Origin: Lunularia cruciata
Taxonomy: Eukaryota; Streptophyta; Marchantiopsida; Lunulariales; Lunulariaceae
Length of the DNA: 64,000 bases
Reading direction: 5' to 3'
Assembly (NCBI GenBank): GCA_948567375.1
Contig: OX419762.1
Coordinates: 26,045,465-26,109,464 of the forward strand
Shown: one piece after another, positions 1-11,044 of the stretch
How positions within the stretch are numbered: position 1 is the first letter of the stretch
Layout: each line of letters opens with the position of its first letter
Notes under the pieces: generated by a model
Told to the model about the DNA's origin: nothing
Seen by the model: the letters and a program-made list of their open reading frames with translations, nothing else
Databases searched by the model: none
Made by a program: the position numbers and the translations under genes

Positions 1-22
1 CAACAAAGAAGTAGAAGGGAAA

Positions 23-478
23 TTGGAAGAAGCCAAGCTGCACGAGTTGAAGTTGTTGGTGCAAGAGACAAGGAAGAGAAAGGTGAAGGACATAGAGCTG
101 AATAATTTGTTCATTCGTTTGCAAGAACGGGTAGATAGGAAAATGTTAGAAGTAGGAGACAATGTGTGTCTCAGATTGGATCTTGTTAGGACAGAGTTGG
201 ATAAAATTTGTAGTGAAGTGCAAGTAGTAAGAAGACCCAAAGTAAGAGAGGTAGGAGTTCAGGTGTCTTTGGACCCACTACCTAAGACATTAGACAGGAA
301 TGGGTTAGAAAATATTGATGAAGATAGAATAGATAGAAGTGCAATTGTAGTTTGTAGTGAAGAAATCATAGAAATAGAGGAGCTAGGAGTAGAATTGAGT
401 AGACCCAAAGAAGGAGAAATACTCAAAGGAACATTGGGTTTGGAAGCCAAAGTTGATGTTGACATTAGATCAGAGTAG
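23..478 (+). pseudogene. C-terminal part of the family B LTR-internal ORF
   Basis: The 151-codon open stretch carries the conserved end of the ORF found inside family B LTRs. The first ~50 residues are charged and heptad-like, probably the end of a coiled coil (KLLVQETRKRK, ERVDRKMLEVGDNV). A conserved block (PKVREVGVQVSLDP) and an acidic tail follow. It lies upstream of the TATA-like box, so it would be in U3. The start of the ORF is outside the window. I recognise no known family and assign no function. Confidence 0.6.
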
Positions 479-594
479 AAATAGATTGAGATAAGAAGAG
501 GCAGATATGAAGAAGTGCATTGTCATTTCGGATCTGTAGGTTAGAAAAGTTGTTGTAGAATGGTATAGTTGTTAGCAATTGTTGATTGCTTCAC

Positions 595-602
595 TATTTA
601 AA
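595..602 (+). promoter_or_regulatory. TATA-like box of family B LTR
   Basis: The sequence is CACTATTTAAAG. The same motif in the same context (after GTTGATTGCTTCA) recurs in B3 at 63142-63148, in the B1 3' LTR at 33011-33016 as TATTTAG, and in minus orientation in B2 near 36375-36383. Its conservation about 600-700 bp before the LTR end fits a promoter at the U3/R border. No transcript evidence is available. Confidence 0.4.
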
Positions 603-1254
603 GTAGGCATTTGTAGTATGTTGTTGTTTAGTACTCATAATTTTGAGAATAGATAAAGCGAAGTGTTGGTTGCAATGCTTGTTGCTTGGGTTTAATTTTG
701 AGTATCGATGTTATGTTTGTGTTTGTGAGTGTTTGTGAGAATTCTGAAGTGCAAGTCAATGTGTTTGTTGGATGTTGGATTCCGTAGCCTTGATCTTGAG
801 TGAAGTGTAATTGGAGCAATGCCTTGACAAATTTGAAAGGCATTGTAGTGTTGGTAGTATTCTGTAGTTATGAGTGCAAAGTAGTGTTGATGTAAAGCAA
901 TTTTGATTGAGGAAGTTGTGCCTCGAGTGGAGGGGTGGAACACAATTCTGAGGCAAATTCATTTTGTAGTGAAGTGCTATTTTTAGGAGAGACTAAATCA
1001 TCACAATCAAGATTGTTTGGAAAGATTTGATGGATTTGTGATTAGGAGTGTTAATTGGTGATGAGACTGGAAGTTAATGCTTGTTACTCTCTTTTGGGTA
1101 TGGTTTCCACCTAAGAGATTAAAGATGCAACCAAGAAGAACTAAGATTGTTACTGTTTGCTTTGTATTTGACCAATTCTGAATTGTATCTCTACAACAAT
1201 AAACTTTACCCAATTATTGCAAAAGTGATATTTTTTGGGTTGTCACATGATTTT

Positions 1255-1272
1255 TGGTGCCATTACTAGGGA
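1255..1272 (+). other. Primer-binding site of B0 (tRNA-Asp type)
   Basis: TGGTGCCATTACTAGGGA starts 8 nt after the LTR end. It is a diverged form of the TGGCRCCGYTGCCRGGGA-type PBS used by Athila/Tat-like plant gypsy elements. B3 has TGGCACCGCTGCCAGGGA in the same place and B1 has TGGCACCACTATCAGGGA. Confidence 0.6.
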
Positions 1273-1335
1273 TAAAACTCTTGAAAGTGGAAGAATAGGA
1301 AGCCAAATTTGAAACTTGGTGTCAAATCAACATGA

Positions 1336-1640
1336 ATGTCTGCATTGAGTGAACAACGGGAAGAGAGAGTGCAAAGACAAACTTTGTAATGTAAAGAAGA
1401 ACATCAAAAGGGCCATAGCAATTTAGTCAAGGCCAAAAGAGAGACATTGGATTTAGAACTCCTTCACAAAGTTCAAGAATCCTTGCGAGAGCTCAAACAA
1501 AAGAAACGTGAAGTTGGGTGGCACTGCTACTTCACGTCTCCTAATTCCAAGAAGAAGAAAGACTCAAGCAGGCAAACATATTCTTTATGACCCAATACAT
1601 CAACTTCCCCAAAGGCTGTCAAGGAAGTCTAGTTTATAAA
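1336..1640 (+). pseudogene. Family B Gag, N-terminal fragment
   Basis: After the PBS, an ATG at 1336 opens a frame that begins MSALSEQREERVQ. It carries one stop soon after and continues with a basic, charged segment (KAKRETLDLELLHKVQESL). The same segment is at 23994-24215 in B1. It is the start of family B gag and would package element RNA. It is cut near 1650, where a minus-strand B LTR begins. That join is one proposed inversion breakpoint. Confidence 0.5.
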
Positions 1641-1650
1641 AGAATTCAGG

Positions 1651-3367
1651 GATCTTTGGCTTCCAAACCATGTCAACTTTGGCTTCCAAACCCGATGTTC
1701 CTTCAAGTATTTCTCCTTCTTTGGATCTACTCAATTCTACTCCCAACTCCTCTATTTCTATGATTTCTTCACTACAAACTATAATTATAATCCTATCTAT
1801 TCTATCTTCATCAATATTTTCCAACCCATTCTTCTCTAATGTCTCAAGTAGTGGGTCCAAAGACACCTGAACTCCTACCTCTCTTACTTTGGGTCTTCTA
1901 ACTACTTGCACTTCACTACAAAGTTTATCCAACTCTGACCTAACAAGATCCAATCTTAGACACACATTGTTTCCTACTTCTAGCATTTTCCTATCTACCC
2001 TTTCTTGCAGACAAATGAGCAAATTATTCAGCTCTATGTCCTTTGCCTTTCTCTTCCTTGTCTCTTGCACCAACAACTTCAACTTGTGCAGCCAGGCTTC
2101 TTCCAATTTCCTTGAACTTTCACATTGAGCATGGCCTTTATCTCATTTACCACTCCTACTATTCATTGGCTTACACCACTGTCTCAAGCTTCTTGTTCCT
2201 TCTTTCTTCTTCCAATTCATTGCAATACATTAGTAATTCATCCTCAAATTCAGCCTTCATTGCCTCCTTCTATTGTCAATTTTCCACAATTTTTTTTTCT
2301 ACCACCCTCAACAATCCTTGCAATCAATCTTCTTCCCTTCCACGCTCTGCTAACTCCCGCTGCTAGGCTTGATCTTTTTTAGTTGCCTTCTTCTTCAAAC
2401 TTTCCAACTCTTGCTCCATTACTACCACACTTGCCTTTGAATGTATTAATTCTACTCGTGCATCAACAATTTCTCCCTTCAGCACTTTTACCAATGCCGT
2501 CTTCTCCTTAGCTTCCTCACAACACTTCACCAAATCCTCCCTCATTACTTTGGAATGCTTACCCCAAAGAATCTCCTCCACCCAAAGTTCTTTGGCTTCC
2601 ATTTCTACTCTCATTAGCTTGCTTTTCAACAACAAGGTCTCTGCACTCCACTTCTCTACTACTGCTAACTTGTCTTGCATGTTGAGGTTAGCACTCACCA
2701 TCTCTGATTTCTTCTACTGCAGCAACACCAATAGCAGACACATGACCCTTGATAGATACTCCACTCCTTCATACTTCTTGTCATTGGTCCAGACTTCATC
2801 TTCCTCTATAGGTAACTTTCCTATTGGCACCTTACCCTAAAGTCGTGATCTTTGTACCTTCAAGGTTTCCTCATCCAAACTCTCCTCCTCTTTTGTGGTG
2901 ATTGTATTGGGCCTCACCCCAGCTGCGTGCATACTTCTCTTCCCTTTGGCAGTTCTTGGACATGCCAAGACTCCTTCTTCTTCCTTCTTCTAACACCCTC
3001 GTTTGATAGTGGACACCTCTGGACTCAACTTCCCTATATTGACACTCCATCTTTGGGTTTTCTAAACCTCTGCCTCACCTTCACTACCACTACTTGATTC
3101 TTCACTTCACAATGTGAACTCTTCTTCTCCTCTCGAAGCTTCTCCCCTTGACTCAGTTTCTCCTTTGGACTCCTCCACTTCTTCGGACTCCTTAGCTTCT
3201 TCTGCTCCGAATCCTTTGGACTTGACCTGAGGTAGAATTTGGGTTTGGCCTAAATACAGGCTTCTTCACATTTTCCTTCCTGTTTAGCCCTCCTTTGGCT
3301 TTACTAACATACTTCTTCTTCAAAACTTTATAAAAACCATCAAAAACCAAAAAATGTGGGTACCACA
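1651..3367 (-). mobile_element. Partial family B LTR (L1), U3 end intact
   Basis: Read on the minus strand it starts with the canonical LTR terminus TGTGGTACCCACA (3367 downward). It runs through the LTR ORF and stops near 1651, inside the end of the ORF. About 1 kb of the ORF is missing near 3200, compared with B2 and B3. The right neighbour is another B LTR (3368-4763) entered at AAGTC. The left neighbour is plus-strand B gag. Confidence 0.7.
1655..3240 (-). pseudogene. Family B LTR-internal ORF, internally deleted copy
   Basis: This broken copy shows a charged segment (3240 downward), a coiled-coil block around 2363-2701 (MEQELESLKKKATKKDQA) and the conserved C-terminal block at 1670-2106 (PKVREVGVQVSLDP). 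The frame changes between these parts and the N-terminal third is missing. The join near 1650 repeats the 12-mer TGGCTTCCAAAC twice (1654 and 1679). Function is unknown; it is dead as a gene. Confidence 0.5.
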
Positions 3368-4763
3368 GACTTGCACTTCAAAATTCTCCAACACTCACAA
3401 CTACAAACATAGAGATGATACTTGGAATTAAGCTCAAATGACGAGCACTACTTCACAGCACTTTGCTTTATCCATTTTTAGAATTATACAAACTGAAAAA
3501 AATGGCACTACAAATGTTACCTTCAAATAGATAGAGTTCTTCAGTAGTTATCTAACTTCCTAAACTACTTCATAACAACTTTACCAACCTGTACATTTGA
3601 ACAGACAATGCACCTCTTCATATCTGCCTCTTCCTATCCCAAAATTGTCATGATATATTCCAATGTCTACCTCTACTTTGGCTTCCAAACCCAAAGTAAC
3701 TTCATGTATTGCTCTATCCTCAGGTTTTACAACAACTAATTCTTCTACCAATTCTAACACCTCTTCACTTTGATCTACACTTATCCTTACAAGTAATCTC
3801 TCTTCCTCCTTATCTTGCAACCCACTCTTCTCTAAAGTGTCAAGTGTCAAATCCAAAGACACGTGCACTCCTATCTCTTTTACTTTGGGTCTAACTACTA
3901 TCAATTCCTTTCCTAATTCTACTATATTTTCATCAAGAATTATAATTGAAAGCATGGATACACTATCTACACCTTTAATTTATAACCCATTTTCCGCTAA
4001 TTGCTCATGTAATTGACCTAAAGACACTTACTATCTGATCTTGTACTTGGGTTCATTCATTAATACTATTTCTCTTCTAACTCTATCTTATCTTCAATCA
4101 GAACTGAAGTTGAGGTCATGGGTATCCTAAATATTTTCTTTCCCTACTCTAACTTCCTCTAATGCCTCAAGCAAGACTCCCAAAGTCACCTTCATTGCAC
4201 TTTAAGGTCCAACTACCTCAGGTCTAGTCAATTTTGTCTTGAGGCAAAGAAGCTTCTAACCAAAAGTTGTAGAGACCCAAAGAACATAGACTCAAAGTAC
4301 TATGAACCCGAAAACACTAACCCAAAGACACTCAACTACTCTATACATCTACTTCCAAAACTTCAAATGCTTGTAACTTCTGCTACAGACTTTCAAACTT
4401 TACAATTTTGGTAGCAGCATAAAGCCCTAAACGAGACGCTTCCAACGAGATATAGCACGCATGATTTGAAATTTCTATCATTGAGATATAGCCCCCACAA
4501 CAATCCTGACCTACAACTTCCATTCCTCCTTTGGGTCTGCACTCCTTCAGCGTTTGATCCAAGTTTTTCTTCCTCTAATATGAAGTAAGCTTCTTTGGAT
4601 CTGATCCAATCCAAGTACTTCTTCCTCCAACATGAAGTTGAATTCCTCAAGCTTGATCAAAAGACAGGTTTCCCCTCATTTCTTCTCCATTTGGTTTCAA
4701 TTTGGTTCCAGCAAGGCCCTTCTTCTTCAAAACTTGTCCAAAATGAAAAATGTGTGTACCATA
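3368..4763 (-). mobile_element. Split family B LTR, first half (H1)
   Basis: On the minus strand it begins TATGGTACACACA at 4763, the same variant terminus as the B1 3' LTR. It ends ...GTGCAAGTC at 3368, exactly where L1 begins. Most of the LTR ORF is deleted; the C-terminal part remains at 3581-3955. The other half of an LTR interrupted at the same AAGTC lies at 18367-18887 in plus orientation. The outer 5-mers match: CTATT at 4764-4768 is the reverse complement of AATAG at 18888-18892. Confidence 0.65.
3581..3955 (-). pseudogene. C-terminal fragment of family B LTR ORF
   Basis: The 124-codon stretch shares the C-terminal block of the other LTR ORFs (RPKVKEIGVHVSLDL, then LGLEAKVEVDIG). It is a fragment inside the split LTR. 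Upstream on this strand (3956-4763) homology to the ORF fades and I see no clear coding signal. Confidence 0.45.
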
Positions 4764-4967
4764 CTATTTCACAAGGACATAAAAAAGAGGTGAAGAGATA
4801 CTCATCATCTATTCATTTGCAACCATCTCTCTCTCTCATTGAATTCTTTAGTGAGCAATATCTTGAATCTTGGAGTGTTAGCCTTGGAGGAGTATGATGG
4901 AGTTGGGGTTCTTTGCCTTCTTAGTCCATGGTGTGCTACCATAATAGCCATCAAAGATTCATCCTGA
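4764..4967 (+). other. Non-coding leader before Gag D
   Basis: No ORF is supported here. It begins with the 5-bp CTATT (TSD of the split LTR, reverse complement). It contains a short CT-rich run (ATCTCTCTCTCTCATTG) like a plant leader. If the proposed inversion is undone, this stretch directly continues the LTR at 18888-19358, so it may hold the R/U5 end of that LTR and the leader of Gag D. I could not place a PBS. Confidence 0.3.
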
Positions 4968-6100
4968 GTGAGAGACAGGCTAGCTCACAGTTCAGTGGTG
5001 GACCATCAAGGTGAATTTGACGGTAAGGATGTGACAAGATATTTGAAAATCTATTGGAAGGAAGTTAAACTTCATGACGTGGATGAGAAGGTTGCCATCA
5101 CAAGGTTTCCTACATTGGTGGAGCTCAAAATCAGAAATGTTTTTGAAAGTTTAGTTGAAGTGGCTATGACATGGGAGGGGTTCTTGCGGATAATGAAGGA
5201 AGAGTTTCTATTGCAAGATGTGGATCAGGTCACTCAAGCCATATTCTTAGATTGGGTGCACAATAAGAGCAAAGGTTTGGGCCCGCAAGATCTCCTAAGG
5301 GAGTTTAATAAAAGGTTGGGTCAATTGTCTAATTGTGAAGTTGAAGCAATTCAATTACAAAGTCTAACTACTTTCTACAAGCTACAAATAGCCATCTACA
5401 AGATGAGTTGGAGTATGCACTTGACTTACTTCAACCTGAGCGCCTAAGAAGTATTGATTGGAAGAAGATTGAGGAGGTTGCTATCTGGGCGAGCTATAGG
5501 AGGAGACAAAGAGAGTTGGATGAGGGAGCAATATCCCAAGCACTTGTTTGGAGTAGTCTTGTTGGATCCAGTAGAGAGAAGGTAGAACAATAGGCAAATG
5601 AGGTGGTCAAAGATGGAACAATCAATGGAATTTCATGATTGATGGAAGGGCTGAAAATCCTAACAAAGGTCGATCAACTGCAAAGCGTGGACTAATGTCA
5701 CAAAAATAGGTGGAGAAAGGAGGCAGCCTTATGGGTGCATGTGATGTGATAGTAAGAGTCATACCAAAAGGGAATGCCAGGAGCTATTGGAAGCATTGTG
5801 CAAGCAGTTGGTGAAGTTTGTGGGAGAGCCCGAAATAAAGAAGATAGCATTTTATGATATCACTAAGCCAATACCAGTGAATGGTAACAGAGGAGGCATG
5901 AAGGCTTTGCTTGAAAGGCATATGGGCAAACAGGAAGTGGGCATGGCTGCTGCTGCCTTTGAGCCTATTGTGTACAATTTGGTGAGTGAGAGAAGGAAAG
6001 GTACAGATTTAGGTGAGATGGAAAAGAAGAAGAACAAGGATAGAGGAGGAGAAACAAAGAGGCCGGGACAAGATGGACCTCCAAAAGAGATGGTGGGAGA
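4968..6100 (+). pseudogene. Retrotransposon Gag D (capsid and first zinc knuckle)
   Basis: This is a Ty3/gypsy-type Gag that would form the particle and bind RNA. From 4968 there is a capsid-like region (FDGKDVTRYLKIYWKEV; then TWEGFLRIMKEEFL), followed by LRSIDWKKIEEVAIWAS after a frame change at 5408-5447. At 5725-5775 there is a CCHC knuckle (C-x2-C-x4-H-x4-C, CDSKSHTKREC) with a stop between the first two cysteines. A further Gag segment runs 5787-6107. The start is unclear because an in-frame TGA lies just before 4968. This Gag differs from those of A, B, C and E. Confidence 0.65.
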
Positions 6101-6632
6101 TGCATGAGTTTCTCAAATTCACCATGACTCACAGTTTTAAGGATTGCCCAAGAGCAAAAGCAAAGTTGGTGTTAATTCTTGGTTTGCTTATATATTTCAT
6201 GATACAAGGTTTGTTGTTAAGGAGTCAAAGGTGGAATGGCTACCAAAAGCAAAGGCAAAGAAAACTCTTACTGTTGACAAGAAGAGTGGGCAACATTTTA
6301 TCAGAGGAACAAAGGTAGATAAATTTGAGAAGAGATTGAAGAAGAAAATTGAAGAACAAGGTGCTTATTTTATCTCGTATGATGGTATGAGGGGAGAGTG
6401 GAGGTTTCAAGTGAAGCACTTCAGCAAATACAAGTTGGATGACTTTGACAAGGAAGAAACTCCTCAACAAGGGTTGAGCAAGGAGCTAGTTCTTTTGGGA
6501 AATGACATGATGGAAGATGTGGAGGAGGATTTTGAAGATCTTCCACCAAAAGGTCTTGACATTGGTGAGGAAGCTATGGAGGTTGATGAAGATGAGGAAA
6601 GGTATGATCAGATTCATAATGTTGCTTCCTAA
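6100..6632 (+). pseudogene. Gag D C-terminus with NUP98 autopeptidase-like segment
   Basis: After a knuckle-like HSFKDCP motif (~6130-6150) comes SWFAYIFHD. The frame then runs to a segment at about 6340-6465 that matches the C-terminal signature of the NUP98 autoproteolytic domain (peptidase S59): EEQGAYFISYD, GEWRFQVKHFSKYKLDDFD. NUP98 cleaves itself at HF|S in this signature; the HFS is present at about 6417-6425. An acidic tail follows (EDVEEDFEDLPPKG). Only the C-terminal part of the domain is clearly recognisable. I infer that a host NUP98 piece was fused to Gag, perhaps for self-cleavage. Chance similarity is unlikely, given both blocks in correct order and spacing. Confidence 0.6.
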
Positions 6633-7064
6633 GCAGCATTGCCTCATTCCTTACCTTCTGAATTGAAACAAGATCCACTTAAAATGCATTGAATGAGGGC
6701 TCTACTTTTCCCTTTGGATGAAGAGGAGGAGCTTGCTTTATTGGGGCTCTCTATAAAGCCACAAATGGCTTTAACCAAGGCATAGTGGTAGTTTCCCAAG
6801 ACTTAAAGCTTCAATCAACTCGAAGAAAGCAAAGAAAGATACTAGAGAGGAAGCAATTTGTGTTGCATGGCCTCATTGTTCCCCATGGAAAGGTGGGCCA
6901 ACAAAGCAAGTGAGACTAAGTCCTCACATATCTTGGAATCCATTGTCATCTTATTCACCTGTCCATGTAGAGGTGCAAAATAAAAGATCTCCTTGAAAGA
7001 CAAAACTAGAAATCTCACCGATAGATAGCAGAGTTGTTCTAGCCTTGCGTAGTGTAGAGGATGT
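6633..7064 (+). other. Decayed continuation of element D
   Basis: The frame continues past a stop with an acidic leucine-rich piece (FPLDEEEELALLGLS near 6710-6755) and then decays. No protease or RT motif is visible before element A starts. The last five bases, GATGT (7060-7064), would be the 5' TSD of element A. Confidence 0.35.
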
Positions 7065-8433
7065 TGTCACGCCATTTGTAGTTCCGCATCCAGTTGCTCG
7101 GACACTGGAGTTCCAGTGATGGTAGTTAGAGTTATTCTAGCAGTTTCTCAGGGACTACTTTCCGACGGTTAGATTTTGTGTTTGGGGTACTGACTTCACG
7201 GTGGGGCCCACCGTCACTTTGCACCGTTTGCACCATTTGCACCGTCGAGTGTGCCGTCAGCGGGACCGTTAGGGTTTCAGGGCTAGCTCGAGTCCAGGGG
7301 TATAGTTTCAAAGTGAGCTCCAAAGAGCTCACTTCTCTGATGTTGAGCCTTCGAGTTCCTGGCTATGGTGGACAGAGGCCGGCGAGCGTCACCTGGATTC
7401 TCTATGCTTGAGTGGGTGTGGCTTGACTGTAATCAGTGCCCAGTTGTTGGCAGTTTATAGAGTGACAGATCAAGTACTGATCTGAGTTGAGTTGAGTTGA
7501 GAGTGTTAAGCAATCTGATTACATCAGAGAAGTGAAGTCAGGGGGAAATCGGGTGCAGGAACGTTGAGTGTTGGTGGTATCTCCAAGCTTGGTGGATCAT
7601 GGTAGCTCGATTCAGGTTCTGTGTTTCCCTAGTGTACAGAAGCTCGTGTAGTTGATGCAAATTTGGCAGTTAGGCGGACGGTGTGCGGAAGCGCTGGCCA
7701 ATTTTCGAGCAAAGAAGGAGCAATTTTCGAGCAGTGTTGTGATTTTGAGCTCAGGAGGTGAAGGCAGGACCAATTTGCTGCGAGTTGGGCTCAGAAAGTG
7801 AAATTGAAGGTGGAGTTGGAAAGCTCTTCTCATGAAATTGTGATTTAGAAAAACCCGTTTTGTCAATTTGGCTCGAGTGGAAAGTTAGCGGGGGATTTGG
7901 CGGACATCCATCTTTAGGGTTTACGTCAGATTTTACGTCAGATTTTTGGGCCAGAATTGGAGGAGTTTCGCTGTTTGGCCAGATTTGGAGAAGTTTCGCT
8001 AGTTTGGAGGAGTTTCGCAGATTTGGAGAAGTTTCGCCAATTTTGGAGGAGGTTCGAAGTGGCAACAAGAAAGGCCTCATTTGGCTGAATTTTGGCATTT
8101 TGAGGCATAGGGCTGTGGGCTATGAGAGGCTACGAAGGCCTAGAAGGGCCAGCAAGCCAGCTTGCTGGCGTGAGGCTAGCTAGTTTAGTGTAGATCTTGG
8201 TCATTGGTTGGCAAAATCTGCCTTTCTTGCTAGATTGTGCGCAACAGGGTTTGACCCCTAGATCTCTTGTTCCTAGACTGGTGCCCTAGCCAACTGGTCC
8301 ATCCTTACTTGTTGTCATAGTGACTGTGCCACTGTTATCTATACACATGTAGCTTTGGCTAGGAGAGGCAGTTTGATCCCATTCTTGGTGATCCTGGTAG
8401 CTTAGGACTTAGATACGAACTACTCTTATGTCA
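7065..8433 (+). repeat. 5' LTR of element A
   Basis: The start TGTCACGCC is supported by homology to the A' LTR, which breaks off at the same base. The end is placed at TTATGTCA (8433), just before AATGCCAAATGG; ATGCCA at 8440 is the alternative. It contains a CpG-bearing short tandem repeat at 7957-8057 and a doubled TTACGTCAGATT at 7921-7945. No ORF is supported in it. A TATA box is not obvious. Confidence 0.6.
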
Positions 8434-8442
8434 AATGCCAAA

Positions 8443-8457
8443 TGGTGGCAGAGTCAG
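8443..8457 (+). other. Primer-binding-site-like sequence of element A
   Basis: TGGTGGCAGAGTCAG follows the LTR end and is identical in A' (minus strand, near 46112-46126), though the surroundings have diverged. It resembles the initiator-tRNA-Met PBS TGGTATCAGAG with two changes. Conservation in both copies supports a PBS; the tRNA identity is uncertain. Confidence 0.45.
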
Positions 8458-8869
8458 TCCCGTGTTGTGTTATGAGATGGAGGGTTTTCGTTTAGATTTC
8501 TTATGATTGGATCCCCTCCATTCTCTGCTTCCTGTTTGTGCACCACGTTTGTGTGAGGTGCCTTGACTTTTGAGCATTGGTGCTCTGGTGTGCTCTCGGT
8601 GGTGAGGCTGGAGTGATGACCAGTCAGACCACCTTTGTTTCTCTCCGGTGAGGCAGGAAGTGATGACCTGCAGACCGTGAGAGTGCGTGTTATGATGGCA
8701 GGTTACAGGTTGCCCTTCCCCTAGTGCAGTTATCTCGGTTAGAGTTACATTAGTGGGTGGTGTTTAGTTAGTGTTGGCACGCGGTGGTGTTGGCACTTGG
8801 TGGGGTACTTGCGGTTGCGACTTGCGGTTGCAGTTGGTGGTTTGGGTTTGCTGTTGCAGTTACATGGTC
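8458..8869 (+). other. Leader between PBS and Gag of element A
   Basis: Untranslated leader. The gag frame stays open back to about 8771, but only GTG codons precede the ATGs at 8864 and 8870. Residues after 8870 (MTEFFGD) are conserved in A' (MTKFFGD), so I place the start at 8870. Nothing else is seen here. Confidence 0.45.
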
Positions 8870-10458
8870 ATGACGGAGTTCTTTGGAGATTCCAGAGGAG
8901 TTAGCCCTGCAGTATGCAGTGGGTTTACTCGGAGTGGTGCTCGGTATCAGCTTGTATCTCAGGTCCCAGTGAGGGAGGAGATTGACTCTGAGTTGGAGTT
9001 CGACACAGGAGCTGATTCAGTTGAGAGTGCACTTGGTGTGTCCGCACCGTTGTTGTGGGACATGGACGAGATTTATGGGGCCTCTAAAGGCCCTAGGCGT
9101 TACTCTGGTACAGTGGGTACCATTGAGTTGGATGACTTCATCCAGGAGTTCGATAGTTGGTGTGATCTGCAGCAGATGCGGAACCCGACTTTGTTCACAC
9201 CTTTCATGGCATGGAAGGGGTTGTTTCAGCACTTGGAGGGTCCACCGATGGATGATTACCATGAGTTCCAGAGAGCTCATTTGGAGGAGATTGAGTTATG
9301 GAGACAGTATTGGTCTCCACACTATGTCTCCATCACTTCAGGCTCGGTGGCCAGGAGTAGATCGGCTGTACCCACGAGTTCTAGCTCGAGTAGTGTTGGT
9401 GGAGCTAGTGGAGGTGCACTAGCTAGAGATAGTGCTACTACGAGTGGAGGTACCGCTGCAGGAGGTGGTGTGGTACCGGGGTTTAACCCCATGGTGGAGT
9501 TCTTCCTATGTTTGAGGCAGAACTACCAAGGAGTGCGGACTGACAAGCTGAGGAGCTTGCAGGAGTTCTAGCGGAAGGCTGGAGAGAGCCTACGCGAGGC
9601 ATATACTTGCATGAGGCGGCTGATCAGTTTCATTCAGGGAGTTACTGAGGCCCAGGCAGTCCAGTTTTGGTATGGGATACTGGATAGGGAGTTGCGACGT
9701 AGAGTTCGTGATACTACATTGTTGCAGGCTACTTCGCCCACTTTGGCAGTAGTCTTTGGTTTGGCTGAGCGTATTGAGCTCAACATGGTGGAAGAGAGAG
9801 TGGTGACAACTGGATTTGGTAGAGAGACCTCATCCACGGTTGTGACTTCTTCTAGAGTGCAGCAGAGTGCACCACGCCCAGTTGGTTTTCGAGGACAGGG
9901 TGGACAGCCCAGATCCTATGGAGCGAGTGGAGGGCCTAGTGGAGTTAGACCCTTACCCTCATTTTCGGGTCAGCAGCAGCCAGTGAATGGTGGTGTTGCT
10001 TGTTGGACTTGTGGTGGACCTCACCATAGGAGAGAGTGTACTCAGGGCAGCGGACCTGATACCTCTGGTGCATCACAGCCAGCACAGAGGCAGTGTGAGC
10101 ATTGCCACAGATTTGGTCACACTAGTGACCGGTGTTTTGACCTACACCCGGAGTTACGGAGTGGTAGGGCTGCTATGGCAGGTAGTAGAGGAGCTCCAAT
10201 TCATGGAGGACGAGGTGGTAGAGGTGGTGGTAGAGGATCTACACCTAGTAGGGGTGCAGTACCTGCCCTTACTTCTGACACAGCTATGGCTACTCGGATT
10301 GAGCAGTTGGAGCAGAGATTGGCTAGTATGGCTATTGCTCAGAGGAGATCAGATTCGGGTGCTGAGGCTTCCACCTCATATGCTGGTGATAGAGATGCTT
10401 TGGACTTCATGTGCGGAGCAACACAGGTGGATGCATCTGCAGCAGTGACTAGGAGTGC
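8870..10458 (+). pseudogene. Element A Gag
   Basis: Capsid-like region at 9020-9790 (LDDFIQEFDSWCDLQQM; then NPMVEFFLCLRQNYQG; then AQAVQFWYGILDRELRRRV), with the first stop at 9569. A Gly/Gln/Arg-rich stretch leads to two zinc knuckles at 10001-10135: CWTCGGPHHRREC, slightly off the standard spacing, and CEHCHRFGHTSDRC, a perfect C-x2-C-x4-H-x4-C. An RGG-like segment follows (GGRGGRGGGRG, ~10205-10245). It would assemble the particle and bind element RNA. Confidence 0.8.
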
Positions 10459-11044
10459 AGTACGTGCTCCAGAACCTAGAGGAGCATCAGTGGAGTTGGA
10501 CCCACAGAGAGGAGAGGTTGGGAGACAGGTCAGACTTCCCCAGTCTTTCACGCTATTTGAGGCATTGAAGACGACATCCATGGTTCCTAGACGTCCCAGT
10601 GCAGGTCTGGTAGGTGGTGATGGAGTACCTGATGGAGTACCTGCTAGTCAGCCACCTGCTACTACACAGACTGAGTCTAGCATGATGTTGGGGGCGGCTC
10701 AGCTGATTATGCGGCATCCTTTATTTTCAGCCAGTGACATGTTTACATTGGGAGTGGACCCAGCCCCAGTGTTCCGGTTGGCTGCCACGTTGTGTGAGAG
10801 TAGGAATGGTGCAATTCCTACTACTAGAGCAGAGGTGGTTGGTAGTGGAGCTGACTTGGTTGAGGAGCATGGGATCCGTTCAGCGACCAGTGGTTTATGG
10901 CAGGCAGCAGCGGCTAGACTGGAGGAGTTGCCAGCTAGACCGGCCTTTGAGAGAGCGCGGTTTACACCTGGTGTTGTCCTATTGGATAACCAGAGGGGGA
11001 TCTTTCGTTTGGTGGGACCTTCAAGGAAGGTCTATACACCATAG

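Larger units (their letters stand above)
1..1247 (+). mobile_element. Family B LTR, 3' part (B0), cut by window start
   Basis: This is the distal third of a family B LTR. It closely matches the ends of the LTRs at 20738-23791, 29935-34435, 35702-39446 and 60074-63815. It holds the end of the LTR ORF (to 478), a TATA-like TATTTAAA at 595-602, a long untranslated stretch, and the terminus TTGTCACA at 1240-1247. A tRNA-Asp-like PBS follows at once, so this is the 5' LTR of an element pointing right. From 479 to 1247 I see no coding potential. Confidence 0.85.

Noticed and set aside
7050..7064. LTR of A starting further left, from similarity of 7031-7070 to 16370-16410
   Set aside because: The similarity is short and gapped, and A' loses homology with A exactly at TGTCA (7065), which fixes the boundary better.
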